A program made the position numbers and the translations under genes. A stretch of 42,810 bases of DNA, from assembly GCF_002843425.1 (NCBI RefSeq), contig NZ_NKXO01000031.1, forward strand, positions 1 through 42,810, read 5' to 3'. Under the pieces are notes generated by a model. The model saw only the letters and a program-made list of their open reading frames with translations, was not told where the DNA came from and made no database searches. This document shows, one piece after another, positions 9,183 through 17,171 of the stretch. Within the stretch, counting starts at the first letter, position 1, and every line of letters begins with the position of its first letter. Source of the stretch: Raineya orbicola (GTDB lineage Bacteria > Bacteroidota > Bacteroidia > Cytophagales > Thermonemataceae).

Positions 9183-10262
9183 TTACCGAATAGAAGCATA
9201 CCATTTCAATATTTCAGCTACTAAAAGCGTAGCAATTGCTTGTACTCCTAAAATCACCCAAGAAGGAGTAAGATATTCCCAAATTCTTTCAGGGCGAGCA
9301 TACAGACGAAAATGAGCAAAAGACCACCAACAATGCCATTCTGATGCACAAGGTTTGCAACCGTAGCAGTATTTTGTATCATAATCAAAAAAAAGTTTAA
9401 GCCAAAAATACGCAGGCACAAGCACCAAAATAGTGGCTATTAGCACCCAATTATTTCTTTGTTTGGCTTTTTCGTGAGCTTTGGAAGCCGAAAGCAAATC
9501 ATCGGGAATAACACTATGCCTGACTATCCAAACTCCTACAAGCGTTGCAATGCTGGCACTGATGTAAAAAAGATGCTCAAAAGTCCAAGATTTTTGAAGC
9601 CATTTTTGCTCCATTGCGTAAGGGGTGAGCCAAGTAATATTTGCCCAACTTGCTAGCCAATTACACCAAGCAAAAATCACTAAAAACAACAACAAACGTG
9701 CAAACCAACGTTTGCGAAGCGTAGGAGCAAAAAATTCTGCATAAATATCCTTGAAAAAGCCCCAAACGCTTTGTCCTGCTTCATAGATTTTGTACCAAAG
9801 TTGCTTTGAAAATCCAAATTTGGGCAAATCGTTCAGTTCGTAGCGTTTGCGACCTTGTGAGCTATGCTCGGACTTGAAAAAAATTTCACGCCTGCCCGAA
9901 GTTACCCAAATGTAAGGAGCATACAGATGATTATCATACGAAAAAGCCTGTTCTATGGCTTCCTCAAAGGTACTTTCGCCGATACTGCTTTTTTTACACT
10001 CTACAATACAAAAAGGTTTTTGCGTATCGTCTAAAATGAGAATATCTACTCTTTTGTAGCTTGAACCCATTTTTACGGGGTATTCAAAGGCTATTCTTTC
10101 GGCGGGATAGCGGTAATGGTATAAAATTTTTGCATATATTTCGGCTCTTACTTGCTCTTCGGGGGTAAGTGGAAAGCCTACACCGCTAGCAGAATAAAAA
10201 ATTTCGTTATTGTAAAAACGGACAGTTCCTTCTTTTTGTGCTTGCGAAAGATAATTGTTCAT
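9183..10262 (-). CDS. HsdR_N-type nuclease-like domain fused to four transmembrane helices
   Basis: 359 residues. Residues about 25-145 match the type I restriction enzyme R N-terminal (HSDR_N_2) fold: LTPEEQVRAEIYAKIL, FEYPVKMGSSYKRVDILILDD, then CIVECKK. The D...ExK arrangement (VDILI...VECKK) is the PD-(D/E)XK nuclease core. The C-terminal half is very different, with four hydrophobic helices (about 166-192, 230-252, 272-294, 330-355) and a Cys/Trp-rich loop between helices 3 and 4 (YCYGCKPCASEWHCWW). It is the last gene of a minus-strand group, 15 bases after the BioF-like gene. It could be a membrane-bound nuclease, a defence effector, or a non-catalytic relic of the fold; I cannot tell which. 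Confidence 0.7.
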   Translation of the reverse strand: MNNYLSQAQKEGTVRFYNNEIFYSASGVGFPLTPEEQVRAEIYAKILYHYRYPAERIAFEYPVKMGSSYKRVDILILDDTQKPFCIVECKKSSIGESTFEEAIEQAFSYDNHLYAPYIWVTSGRREIFFKSEHSSQGRKRYELNDLPKFGFSKQLWYKIYEAGQSVWGFFKDIYAEFFAPTLRKRWFARLLLFLVIFAWCNWLASWANITWLTPYAMEQKWLQKSWTFEHLFYISASIATLVGVWIVRHSVIPDDLLSASKAHEKAKQRNNWVLIATILVLVPAYFWLKLFFDYDTKYCYGCKPCASEWHCWWSFAHFRLYARPERIWEYLTPSWVILGVQAIATLLVAEILKWYASIR

Positions 10263-10277
10263 TGATTTCCGATAGAC

Positions 10278-11429
10278 TTATATTTCCTTTGCCAAAATAA
10301 GTATATTTCGGCAAAGTTCTGCAATTTCTTGCTCTGTATTGAAAGCGTGCAGGCAGATGCGAATAATCTCTTCGCCTGCTTTTACCGTAGGCGAAAGAAC
10401 AGGACGCACATCAAAGCCTTTTTCTTGCAGTTTTTGGGCAAAAAGTTTGGTTCTTTCGTTGCCGCCAATTTTGAGAATTTGAATAGGCGTAAAACTTTCT
10501 TTAAGTTGAATATGGGATAAATTTTGCAGAGCAGTCTTGAAAAGGGTAATTTTTTGGTACAAATTTTCTTGTAAATAGATGTTTTCGGCAATATGCTCAA
10601 AGGCTTTGCGTATATGTATGTAACTATGTAAGGGTAGGGCAGTGGTATAGATGAAAGCTCTTGCAAAATTGATAAGATACTCTATGAGTATTTTTGAACC
10701 TGTTATGCAAGCTCCGTGTCCGCCGATGGCTTTGCCAAAGGTGTAAATTCTTGCAAAAATATCTTGATGTAGATTTTGGCTAATGCAATATCCTTCGCCC
10801 TGCTTGCCGTAAATGCCTGTGCTATGGGCTTCATCTACAATCAAATAAGCCCCATATTGCTTGCATAAGTTAATGATTTCGGGCAAAGGGGCTATGTCGC
10901 CGTCCATAGAATACACGCTTTCTACTACCACAAAAATATGGCTATGTGGTTTTTCTTGGAATTTTTGAAGTTTTTTTTCTAAATCTTCTAAATCGCTATG
11001 CCGAAAGTAATAGCTTTGAGCAAGGCTTAGGTTTTTACCTTCGCGAAGGCTGGCGTGAATGAGTTCATCACAAAGAATAACATCATTTTTTTGAGGAATA
11101 GTGGCTAAAATAGCCGTATTGAGCTGATAACCAGAATTGAAAATCAAACAGGCTTCCGCTTGAAAAATTTTGGCTAAAAAGGTTTCCAGTTCCAATACGT
11201 AAGGGTGAGTACCCGAAAGCAAACGAGAGCCTGTTGCTCCTAAATGCGGTTGAGGTAGTTTTTGGAGTTCTTTTTCAATGTTTATTTGCAAAATTTCATT
11301 GCGGGCTAGTCCCAAATAATCGTTAGAGCTAAAATCAACGAGGGAACTTTGAGGTTTTAATGCCCGAAAGTTCCCTTCTTGTTTGCGTTTTTGAAGTTTT
11401 TCGTGGAGTGTTTCTAAAAGTTGGTTCAT
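10278..11429 (-). CDS. bioF: 8-amino-7-oxononanoate synthase-like PLP enzyme (alpha-oxoamine synthase family)
   Basis: 383 residues, normal length for the alpha-oxoamine synthase family. Motifs: SSNDYLGLA near 34, ATGSRLLSGTHP at about 65-76, VDEAHSTGIYG with the PLP-ring Asp (D198), and TFGKAIGGHG with the likely Schiff-base lysine K233. BioF condenses pimeloyl-ACP or pimeloyl-CoA with alanine in biotin synthesis. Close relatives (Kbl, serine palmitoyltransferase) use other acyl donors, so substrate identity is an inference from the short N-terminus and the overall sequence. It starts 4 bases after the nfu stop, indicating a two-gene transcriptional unit. No other bio genes are in the window. 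Confidence 0.8.
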   Translation of the reverse strand: MNQLLETLHEKLQKRKQEGNFRALKPQSSLVDFSSNDYLGLARNEILQINIEKELQKLPQPHLGATGSRLLSGTHPYVLELETFLAKIFQAEACLIFNSGYQLNTAILATIPQKNDVILCDELIHASLREGKNLSLAQSYYFRHSDLEDLEKKLQKFQEKPHSHIFVVVESVYSMDGDIAPLPEIINLCKQYGAYLIVDEAHSTGIYGKQGEGYCISQNLHQDIFARIYTFGKAIGGHGACITGSKILIEYLINFARAFIYTTALPLHSYIHIRKAFEHIAENIYLQENLYQKITLFKTALQNLSHIQLKESFTPIQILKIGGNERTKLFAQKLQEKGFDVRPVLSPTVKAGEEIIRICLHAFNTEQEIAELCRNILILAKEI

Positions 11430-11433
11430 ACTT

Positions 11434-12039
11434 TTACATACTTTCTGCTACCACTTCTTGCACTTGTGGAATCATACGTTTCAAGAGGTTTTCTATACCA
11501 GATTTTAGTGTAATGGTTGAAGAAGGACAGCCACTGCAAGAGCCTTTCAAAGTTAGTGTTACTTTACCTGTGGTTTCATCAAAACTATGAAAATGAATAG
11601 CACCGCCATCGGTTTCTACGGCGGGTTTTACGTATTCTTCTAATACTTTCTTGATTTGTTTTACGACTTCGGTATCATTTTCACTTGCTTGCAAATTAGC
11701 ATTTTCTTGCAAAAGTTCTACGCTAAAAATAGGCTTTTCTTGCTCCAAATACTCTTGAATGTGCAATTTGACTTCGCGAGCTATGTCCAGCCAATCGTAA
11801 CCTTCTTTTTTAGTTACGGTAATAAAGTTATTCATTACGAAAACTCTTTCTACAAATGGGAATTTTTCAAAAAGTTCGGTGGCAAGTGGGGATTTTTCGG
11901 CAGTGGTGCGGTCGGGGAAATCAAAACTTTCGTTTTCAGGCGTAAGCATATAATTAAGGACAAACTTCAAAGAAGCGGGGTTAGGACTTGCCTCCGTATA
12001 AACGTTCAGATAACGTTTGGGCTTTACTACTTGTTCCAT
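11434..12039 (-). CDS. NifU-like (Nfu) Fe-S cluster carrier protein
   Basis: 201 residues with the two-domain Nfu layout. The N-terminal Nfu_N domain spans about 8-95 (TEASPNPASLKFVLN). The C-terminal NifU domain spans about 125-200 (VKPAVETDGGAIHF) and carries the cluster-binding CxxC as GSCSGCPSS (C168, C171). Nfu proteins receive Fe-S clusters from the assembly machinery and pass them to apo-proteins. Biotin synthase is an Fe-S client, so pairing with a BioF-like gene makes sense, but that link is inference. Transcribed from the divergent region shared with the HMG-CoA reductase gene. Confidence 0.9.
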   Translation of the reverse strand: MEQVVKPKRYLNVYTEASPNPASLKFVLNYMLTPENESFDFPDRTTAEKSPLATELFEKFPFVERVFVMNNFITVTKKEGYDWLDIAREVKLHIQEYLEQEKPIFSVELLQENANLQASENDTEVVKQIKKVLEEYVKPAVETDGGAIHFHSFDETTGKVTLTLKGSCSGCPSSTITLKSGIENLLKRMIPQVQEVVAESM

Positions 12040-12189
12040 AACTTAAAAGTTCAAAGGTTAAGGATTGAAATTATTGCATTGTACTATTTCATAACCATTT
12101 TACCTGTCAATCTGTTCCTTATCGGTACATTTTTTAGCAAAATTTCGCTAATTTTTTTTGGTAATTCTAAAAAAATGCTTAAAATGCGA

Positions 12190-12220
12190 TTGAGTAATGT
12201 AAGTTTTAACGTTAAATTTG
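12190..12220 (+). promoter_or_regulatory. Candidate promoter for HMG-CoA reductase, possibly leaderless
   Basis: TTG at 12190-12192, then 20 bases, then TAAATTTG at 12213-12220, a match to the Bacteroidota -7 box TAnnTTTG. The ATG is at 12228, so transcription would start at or just before the start codon. Not tested; AT-rich DNA gives chance matches. Confidence 0.35.
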
Positions 12221-12227
12221 AAAAGTT

Positions 12228-13799
12228 ATGAATTTCATTCCCAGTATGCTATTAAAGCAACTCTACACACGTGGCAGTTTGCGTAACGCAAGCGATGGAG
12301 TTGTATTTTCGGTGAAAAATCGTTTGAGCGATGCCAAGCTCGTAGCCTTGAAAAAGGTTGAAATAGGCGACAAAAACATTCCTCTGAAAGATGTATTTGT
12401 AGATTTAGGTGATAATCGTATTCTTGCCGCCGAGCAAATTTCAGAAAGCAATCCCATTGAGTTTCCCCTGCGTAGAGCTATTAACGTTATTACCAAACAA
12501 GCTCCTTTACCCGAAGGGAAATACAAGGTGAAGATAGAATTTAAGGCGAGTCCTTTTGGTAACTTGGAAATTAAGGTAGAAGATGCTATTGCGAAAGAGG
12601 ATACGAACATAGCGAAAATTCCTCGCAATGATTTGGACGATTATTCAGAAGATGCTATCAAAGCAAGGCATAAGTTTATCAATGAATTTGTAAAAAAGAA
12701 TGTAAATCCTGATTTTGAGGGGGTAAATCACATTACCAAATATTCTTTTGACCCTCATATTACACAAGGTAACTGCGAGCATTTTGTAGGGGTTGCCCAA
12801 GTACCGATGGGTATTGCAGGACCTCTCAAAATCAATGGCGAACACGCCAAAGGTGAATTTCTGATACCACTGGCTACTGCAGAAGGAACACTCGTAGCCT
12901 CCTACAATCGTGGTATGAAGGTTATCAATTTGAGTGGCGGGGCAACTTGTACCGTCATTGGCGATGCTATGCAAAGGGCACCTGTTTTTGTGTTTGAAAA
13001 TGCTCGTGAGGCTCGTGAATTTGAAAAATGGGTACAAGCGAATTTCAAAAAAATCGCAGAGGAAGCCGAAGCTACTTCCAGTGTCGCTAAATTGCAATAC
13101 ATTGATAGCTATCTTTCCAATAAGTTTGCTTATTTGCGTTTCAATTACTCCACAGGTGATGCCGCAGGGCAAAATATGGTGGGACGTGCTACTTTTGCCG
13201 CTTGCAGTTGGATTTTAGATGCTTATCCACAAGGTAAAATCAAAAACTTTTACTTAGAGTCTAATTTTGCTACGGATAAAAAAGCATCGCAAATCAACGT
13301 GATGCGTACGCGTGGAAAGCGTGTAGTAGCAGAATGTACTATCAAGCGGGAAGTACTTACACAAATTATGCGTGTAGAACCCGAACAATTGGTGTATCAT
13401 TATCACGTTGCCAACGTGGGGGCAATTCTTTCAGGAGCTAATAATAACGGCTTACATTCTGCTAATGGTATTACGGCAATGTTTATTGCCACAGGGCAAG
13501 ATGTAGCCAATGTTTCAGAGTCTTCTGCGGGTATTATGTACTCCGAACTTACTCCCGAAGGCGATTTGTATATGAATATCACTATTCCTTCGCTGATTGT
13601 TGCTACTCACGGAGGAGGTATCAAACTGGCTACGCAAAATGAATGTTTGCGTATGCTTGGTTGCGTGGGGCGTGGCTCTGTGAATAAATTTGCTGAAATT
13701 GTAGCAGGAGTGGTGCTGGCAGGGGAAATTTCGTTGGCTTCTGCGATTTCTTCTTCCGATTGGGTTTCAAGCCACGAACAATACGGCAGAAATAGGTAG
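12228..13799 (+). CDS. Hydroxymethylglutaryl-CoA reductase
   Basis: 523 residues. It catalyses reduction of HMG-CoA to mevalonate, the committed step of the mevalonate route to isoprenoids. Signature blocks: CEHFVGVAQVPMGIAGPL, PLATAEGTLVASYNRG with the catalytic Glu (E219), MVGRATFAA, TRGKRVVAECTI, HVANVGAILSGANNNGLHSANG, and ATGQDVANVSESSAG with the catalytic Asp. GGGIKLATQNECLRMLG follows, and a C-terminal SSHEQYG supplies a candidate catalytic His. About 130 residues precede the catalytic core and do not look like the membrane domain of eukaryotic enzymes, since no helices are visible. A perfect hairpin follows at 13826-13860. Confidence 0.92.
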   Translation: MNFIPSMLLKQLYTRGSLRNASDGVVFSVKNRLSDAKLVALKKVEIGDKNIPLKDVFVDLGDNRILAAEQISESNPIEFPLRRAINVITKQAPLPEGKYKVKIEFKASPFGNLEIKVEDAIAKEDTNIAKIPRNDLDDYSEDAIKARHKFINEFVKKNVNPDFEGVNHITKYSFDPHITQGNCEHFVGVAQVPMGIAGPLKINGEHAKGEFLIPLATAEGTLVASYNRGMKVINLSGGATCTVIGDAMQRAPVFVFENAREAREFEKWVQANFKKIAEEAEATSSVAKLQYIDSYLSNKFAYLRFNYSTGDAAGQNMVGRATFAACSWILDAYPQGKIKNFYLESNFATDKKASQINVMRTRGKRVVAECTIKREVLTQIMRVEPEQLVYHYHVANVGAILSGANNNGLHSANGITAMFIATGQDVANVSESSAGIMYSELTPEGDLYMNITIPSLIVATHGGGIKLATQNECLRMLGCVGRGSVNKFAEIVAGVVLAGEISLASAISSSDWVSSHEQYGRNR

Positions 13800-13825
13800 C
13801 GGAAAGTTTGGGATTTGAATTTTTT

Positions 13826-13860
13826 AGGGCGAAGCCCTCGCTTTGCGAGGGCTTCGCCCT
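13826..13860. repeat. Perfect 16-bp inverted repeat with 3-base loop between convergent genes
   Basis: The left arm agggcgaagccctcgc (13826-13841), loop ttt, and right arm (13845-13860) pair perfectly. Each arm contains its own small palindrome (gggc-gaa-gccc). It lies between the stop codons of HMG-CoA reductase and hemF. No T-run follows on either strand, so it is not a textbook intrinsic terminator, although a stem this strong could still stop transcription from both sides. A REP-like element is the alternative. Confidence 0.75.
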
Positions 13861-13863
13861 GTA

Positions 13864-14799
13864 CTATAACCAATTTATTCCTTTTTTCAGCAGAGCAAGT
13901 GTTTCAGCTTCTTTGGAATGAGGTTCGGGAGTGAAGCAATAATGCCATTCGGCTTGTTTGGGCAAGCTCATCAAAATAGATTCTATTCTGCCATTAGTCT
14001 CCAAGCCAAATTTTGTACCTACATCATACACCAAGTTAAATTCAACGTAACGCCCTCTGCGGATAAGTTGCCATTGTTTTTCTTTTTCGCCAAATGGTAA
14101 ATTTTTATTTTTGGCAATCAAGTGGCTGTAAATAGGAGCAAAACTTTTACCGACTTCAAGCACAAAATCAAATAGTTTTTCTTTGCTAATTTCTTCATTT
14201 TCTTGCAATCTATCAAAGAAAATACCACCAATGCCACGTGTTTCGTTGCGGTGTTTGATGAAAAAATAATCATCTGCCCACTGCTTGAAACGAGGATAAA
14301 AATCGGGGTGATACTTATCGCAAACTTCTTTGAGTTTTTGATGAAAAAAGCGAGCATCATCTTTATCAATATAATGTGGCGTAAGGTCAATGCCGCCACC
14401 AAACCAATAAATGAGCTTGTTGTCGGCGGTCTGTACTTCAAAATAACGCACATTCATATGAATAATAGGCACCATAGGGCTTTCGGGGTGCATTACAATG
14501 GAAACCCCTGTGGCAAGAAATTCACCTTCGGGCATTTGCAATTTGCTTGCCATTTGCGGAGTAGGTGTGCCAAATACTTTGGAAAAATTTACCCCTGCTT
14601 TTTCCAAAACATTTCCATTTTGTAAAATTCGTGTCAATCCGCCACCGCCTTCGGCTCTTTGCCATTCATCTTTGGAAAAAATCCCTTTGCCATCAGCTTT
14701 TTCTATGGCAGAACAAATCTCGCTTTGCAACTGCTGAAAGGCAGTTACTACTTCATCTTGAAAGGTTTTATTTTGTGAAGATACCATAAAGAATTTCAT
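13864..14799 (-). CDS. hemF: Oxygen-dependent coproporphyrinogen III oxidase
   Basis: 311 residues, the usual length. HemF decarboxylates coproporphyrinogen III to protoporphyrinogen IX using O2 in haem synthesis. Diagnostic blocks are WQRAEGGGGLTRIL, GVNFSKVFG, WFGGGIDLTPHYI, the stretch after KHRNETRGIGGIFFD, and RYVEFNLVYDVGTKFGLETN (split here for length), followed by the terminal PEPHSKEAE. Presence of HemF implies growth with oxygen. The gene is the last of a minus-strand group containing ccmE and a ccmD-like gene, which ties haem supply to cytochrome c maturation. A 66-base gap separates it from the upstream methyltransferase. Confidence 0.95.
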   Translation of the reverse strand: MKFFMVSSQNKTFQDEVVTAFQQLQSEICSAIEKADGKGIFSKDEWQRAEGGGGLTRILQNGNVLEKAGVNFSKVFGTPTPQMASKLQMPEGEFLATGVSIVMHPESPMVPIIHMNVRYFEVQTADNKLIYWFGGGIDLTPHYIDKDDARFFHQKLKEVCDKYHPDFYPRFKQWADDYFFIKHRNETRGIGGIFFDRLQENEEISKEKLFDFVLEVGKSFAPIYSHLIAKNKNLPFGEKEKQWQLIRRGRYVEFNLVYDVGTKFGLETNGRIESILMSLPKQAEWHYCFTPEPHSKEAETLALLKKGINWL

Positions 14800-14865
14800 T
14801 TTTTGAGCAATTTAGGCGTTCAAAAGAAACAAGACCTTGACTTTTATCAATGCTACTAATGATTT

Positions 14866-15747
14866 TCATTGCAGTTTTATCACATAAATCAAACTAGAAG
14901 TATTTTGCTTGCCTGCTTTCCAGTTAGAAAGAAAACCCTGCCAAAAAGCCCTTACAAATTGCGTTTTGCCTGTTTGATAAAGGATACTCATCAAACTAAT
15001 GTAATAAGCATCAAAAGGCATTGGCAAAATTTCTTGAATTTGCAAATGATGCTTTTGGCAAAGGGCTTGCATATCGTTTTTGCTAAAATGCCAAAGATGC
15101 CGAGGTACATCATACGCCGCCCAAAAAGCTCCAAATACTTGGGCATCATAGCTGTCACGATTGGGTACGGCTACTATGAGCTTTCCCGTAGGTTTGAGCA
15201 ATGATTTAAGAGCAGAAAGAGTTTCGTTGAGGTCAGGAATATGCTCTAAAACGTGCCAAAGTGTGATAATATCAAATTGCGTGTTTTTGATTTCTTGCAA
15301 AGAAGCGAAAATAGGCTTATTGGTATTGTTGGAGGCTATTTTGCGGGCATTCTCATCGGGTTCAACGCCTTCGGCTTGCCAACCTGCTTGCAAGCAAGTT
15401 TTAAGAAAATAGCCCGTTCCACAGCCAAAATCTAAAACGCTACCTTTCTGAAAATGATTGATTTTTTCAATAAGACGTAATTTGCGTTTCAGGGTAATTT
15501 TTCTTACCCAATGATACATTTTATTGATAAGCCCTTTTTGTGTATCGGAGTGAGAAACGTAGCTTTCAGATTTGTAATAATTACCCAAAAATTTTTGCAA
15601 AGGACGAGGCGAAGTAACCACAAAACCACAATTGGAGCATTTTTGCAAGCTGAATGTTTCGCCACTTACGGTGTAATCTTTGCAAGTAAGAAAAGCCTCA
15701 AAGGAAGTATTTTCGCAAATAGGGCAGACCTCAATATTTTCTAACAT
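14866..15747 (-). CDS. Class I SAM-dependent methyltransferase with N-terminal zinc-ribbon-like segment
   Basis: The start is placed at 15747 (MLENIEVCPICENT), not at the longer in-frame start at 15858, because the extra residues are low-quality and run deeply into the neighbouring gene. This gives 293 residues. The N-terminus has two Cys pairs (CPIC, CSNC) like a small zinc ribbon. The SAM site is VLDFGCGTGYF, with LWHVLEHIPD as motif post II, and VPRHLWHFS follows. This layout is common in Bacteroidota Methyltransf_23/UbiG-like proteins of unknown substrate. It overlaps the upstream gene by 7 bases, which suggests translational coupling. Confidence 0.8.
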   Translation of the reverse strand: MLENIEVCPICENTSFEAFLTCKDYTVSGETFSLQKCSNCGFVVTSPRPLQKFLGNYYKSESYVSHSDTQKGLINKMYHWVRKITLKRKLRLIEKINHFQKGSVLDFGCGTGYFLKTCLQAGWQAEGVEPDENARKIASNNTNKPIFASLQEIKNTQFDIITLWHVLEHIPDLNETLSALKSLLKPTGKLIVAVPNRDSYDAQVFGAFWAAYDVPRHLWHFSKNDMQALCQKHHLQIQEILPMPFDAYYISLMSILYQTGKTQFVRAFWQGFLSNWKAGKQNTSSLIYVIKLQ

Positions 15748-16388
15748 AAACGCACTAAAAGGAGATATACAACTAATCCGACTAAAAATGCTATCAGAAG
15801 CCCCCAAAAAATAAAACTGCCCGCCAAAGAAATGCCTAAAAGAGCCAAAATCCCCCAATAAATCAGAAAGCTAATCGCTCCGCTAATAAAAATGAAGGTT
15901 ATCAGTCCTACAACTCCGCCCAAAATAAAAGCCGTAATAATTGCAAAAAGCGGCACAATGTAAATAACATACAAAATTATAGCAAAAGCACTTTTAGGGG
16001 GCTTGGTAAGTTCAAAAAGTTCTACGCCCAACGAAATTAGTTGTAAAGGTTCTTTCAAAAAACAGCCTAAACGCTGAAAAAATGGTTTTTGTTTGGGTAA
16101 GCTATCAGTGGCTTGTACAACCTTTCCGAGTTTGAGATTTTTTTTTAGCCTTGTATATTGGAAACTTGGAGAAATTTGTGAAAGCTCTTTTTTATCAATT
16201 ATTTCTGACTTTTTTTGAATAGCATTTACATAATAAACATTGTTTGTTTTTGATATTTCTGCATTTAATTTAGGCTCTGCCCGTAGCTCTTCCGAAATAT
16301 CCATTCTAATTTGTGCTTCGGGATTTTGGGCTTTTGCAAATGAAAAAACCAGAAAAAAAATCAAAGGAATGATAGTTTGTTGTTTCAT
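15741..16388 (-). CDS. Membrane protein with signal peptide, unknown function
   Basis: 215 residues. An N-terminal signal peptide (MKQQTIIPLIFFLVFSFAKAQ) is followed by a polar region of about 110 residues and then a strongly hydrophobic C-terminal half with three or four membrane helices (about 133-215, rich in G/I/L/F). I do not recognise a family. It lies between ccmE and the methyltransferase, with close spacing on both sides, so it is probably co-transcribed with the haem/cytochrome group. Confidence 0.65.
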   Translation of the reverse strand: MKQQTIIPLIFFLVFSFAKAQNPEAQIRMDISEELRAEPKLNAEISKTNNVYYVNAIQKKSEIIDKKELSQISPSFQYTRLKKNLKLGKVVQATDSLPKQKPFFQRLGCFLKEPLQLISLGVELFELTKPPKSAFAIILYVIYIVPLFAIITAFILGGVVGLITFIFISGAISFLIYWGILALLGISLAGSFIFWGLLIAFLVGLVVYLLLVRLC

Positions 16389-16411
16389 TGTGTAAAACTA
16401 TTGGCAAAGAT

Positions 16412-16825
16412 TTATATTTTTTTCTGCTCGCCTTCGTATTTAGAAGGGCATTTCATCAGGATTTGCTTGGCAATAAACTTTTTTTCTTTGTTGTAAGAGC
16501 CGATGATTACGATTTGTTCGGAACGCTCAAAATCTTGCGGTTTGGCATCATTGTAATATACTTTTTCCTTAACTCCCTTGTTATCAATCATTTCAAAAAT
16601 AAATAAATTCGGATTGAGCCGAGGCTCATACTGCATACCTACTACTTTGCCCGAATTATCTTTGGGGAGCGTTCCTACAATATGCAAACTTTTATCTTTT
16701 CCTTTGTTGTACATTTCTTGAGCCGTAGCGAAATCTACATACTCCGTAACACTACCCATAGAGCTTATCAGCACTCCTACGGCGATGGCAATAACTACAA
16801 TAGCAACTATATGTGTGGGTTTCAT
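16412..16825 (-). CDS. ccmE: Cytochrome c maturation haem chaperone CcmE, CxxxY variant
   Basis: 137 residues. One N-terminal membrane anchor (about 5-24) is followed by an OB-fold domain exposed to the periplasm (LHIVGTLPKD, FIFEMIDNKG, QIVIIGSYNKEKKFIAKQIL). CcmE binds haem covalently and hands it to CcmF for attachment to cytochrome c. The usual haem-binding motif HxxxY is here CPSKY (C126, Y130), the CxxxY form known from some archaea and sulfate reducers. The upstream ccmD-like gene is 32 bases away. ccmA, B, C, F, G and H are not in the window. Confidence 0.85.
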   Translation of the reverse strand: MKPTHIVAIVVIAIAVGVLISSMGSVTEYVDFATAQEMYNKGKDKSLHIVGTLPKDNSGKVVGMQYEPRLNPNLFIFEMIDNKGVKEKVYYNDAKPQDFERSEQIVIIGSYNKEKKFIAKQILMKCPSKYEGEQKKI

Positions 16826-16857
16826 TTTTTTAGCTTTTTAGTTAGGTACTGAAAAAA

Positions 16858-17109
16858 TTATTGCTTTTTTTCTTGCGAAAGTGAATTGTTTTCACCGAAA
16901 ATTTGCTTTTCCAGCTTTTGCGTTTTTCTATCCAAATAAATCACATATCCCAAAAGTCCTATCATCACGATAGCAAGCACGGCTACTACAACATAAAATT
17001 TACTTTCGGTGCGGAAAAATTTTTCTATGTTGTTTTCATTGCTTTGAGCAAAAAGATTTCCACAAGCAAGCAAAAACGTAAATATAAGGCTGAAAATACG
17101 TTGTTTCAT
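16858..17109 (-). CDS. CcmD-like small membrane protein
   Basis: 83 residues. A signal-peptide-like N-terminus (MKQRIFSLIFTFLLACGNLFAQ) and one membrane helix (about 39-58, FYVVVAVLAIVMIGLLGYVIYL) are followed by the basic tail DRKTQKLEKQ. This is the pattern of Bacteroidota CcmD-family proteins. CcmD helps release haem-loaded CcmE from the CcmABC transporter. Placement directly upstream of ccmE supports the call; sequence conservation in so short a protein is limited. Confidence 0.7.
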   Translation of the reverse strand: MKQRIFSLIFTFLLACGNLFAQSNENNIEKFFRTESKFYVVVAVLAIVMIGLLGYVIYLDRKTQKLEKQIFGENNSLSQEKKQ

Positions 17110-17171
17110 TGTTTTTTGATTGAAATTTCTGCAAAGTTACAACAAAAACCCTCAAAAATCAATGATTTCCG

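Noticed and set aside
11656-12231. A 191-residue open frame on the plus strand opposite nfu
   Set aside because: Antisense to a clear Nfu gene; low-complexity Phe/Leu-rich peptide with no recognisable pattern.
13826-13860. Standard Rho-independent terminator
   Set aside because: The stem is excellent but no T-run follows on either strand, so it is listed as an inverted repeat instead.
15748-15858. Longer start for the SAM methyltransferase
   Set aside because: The extra 37 residues are antisense-like sequence lying within the upstream membrane-protein gene, while MLENIEVCPIC begins at the zinc ribbon.
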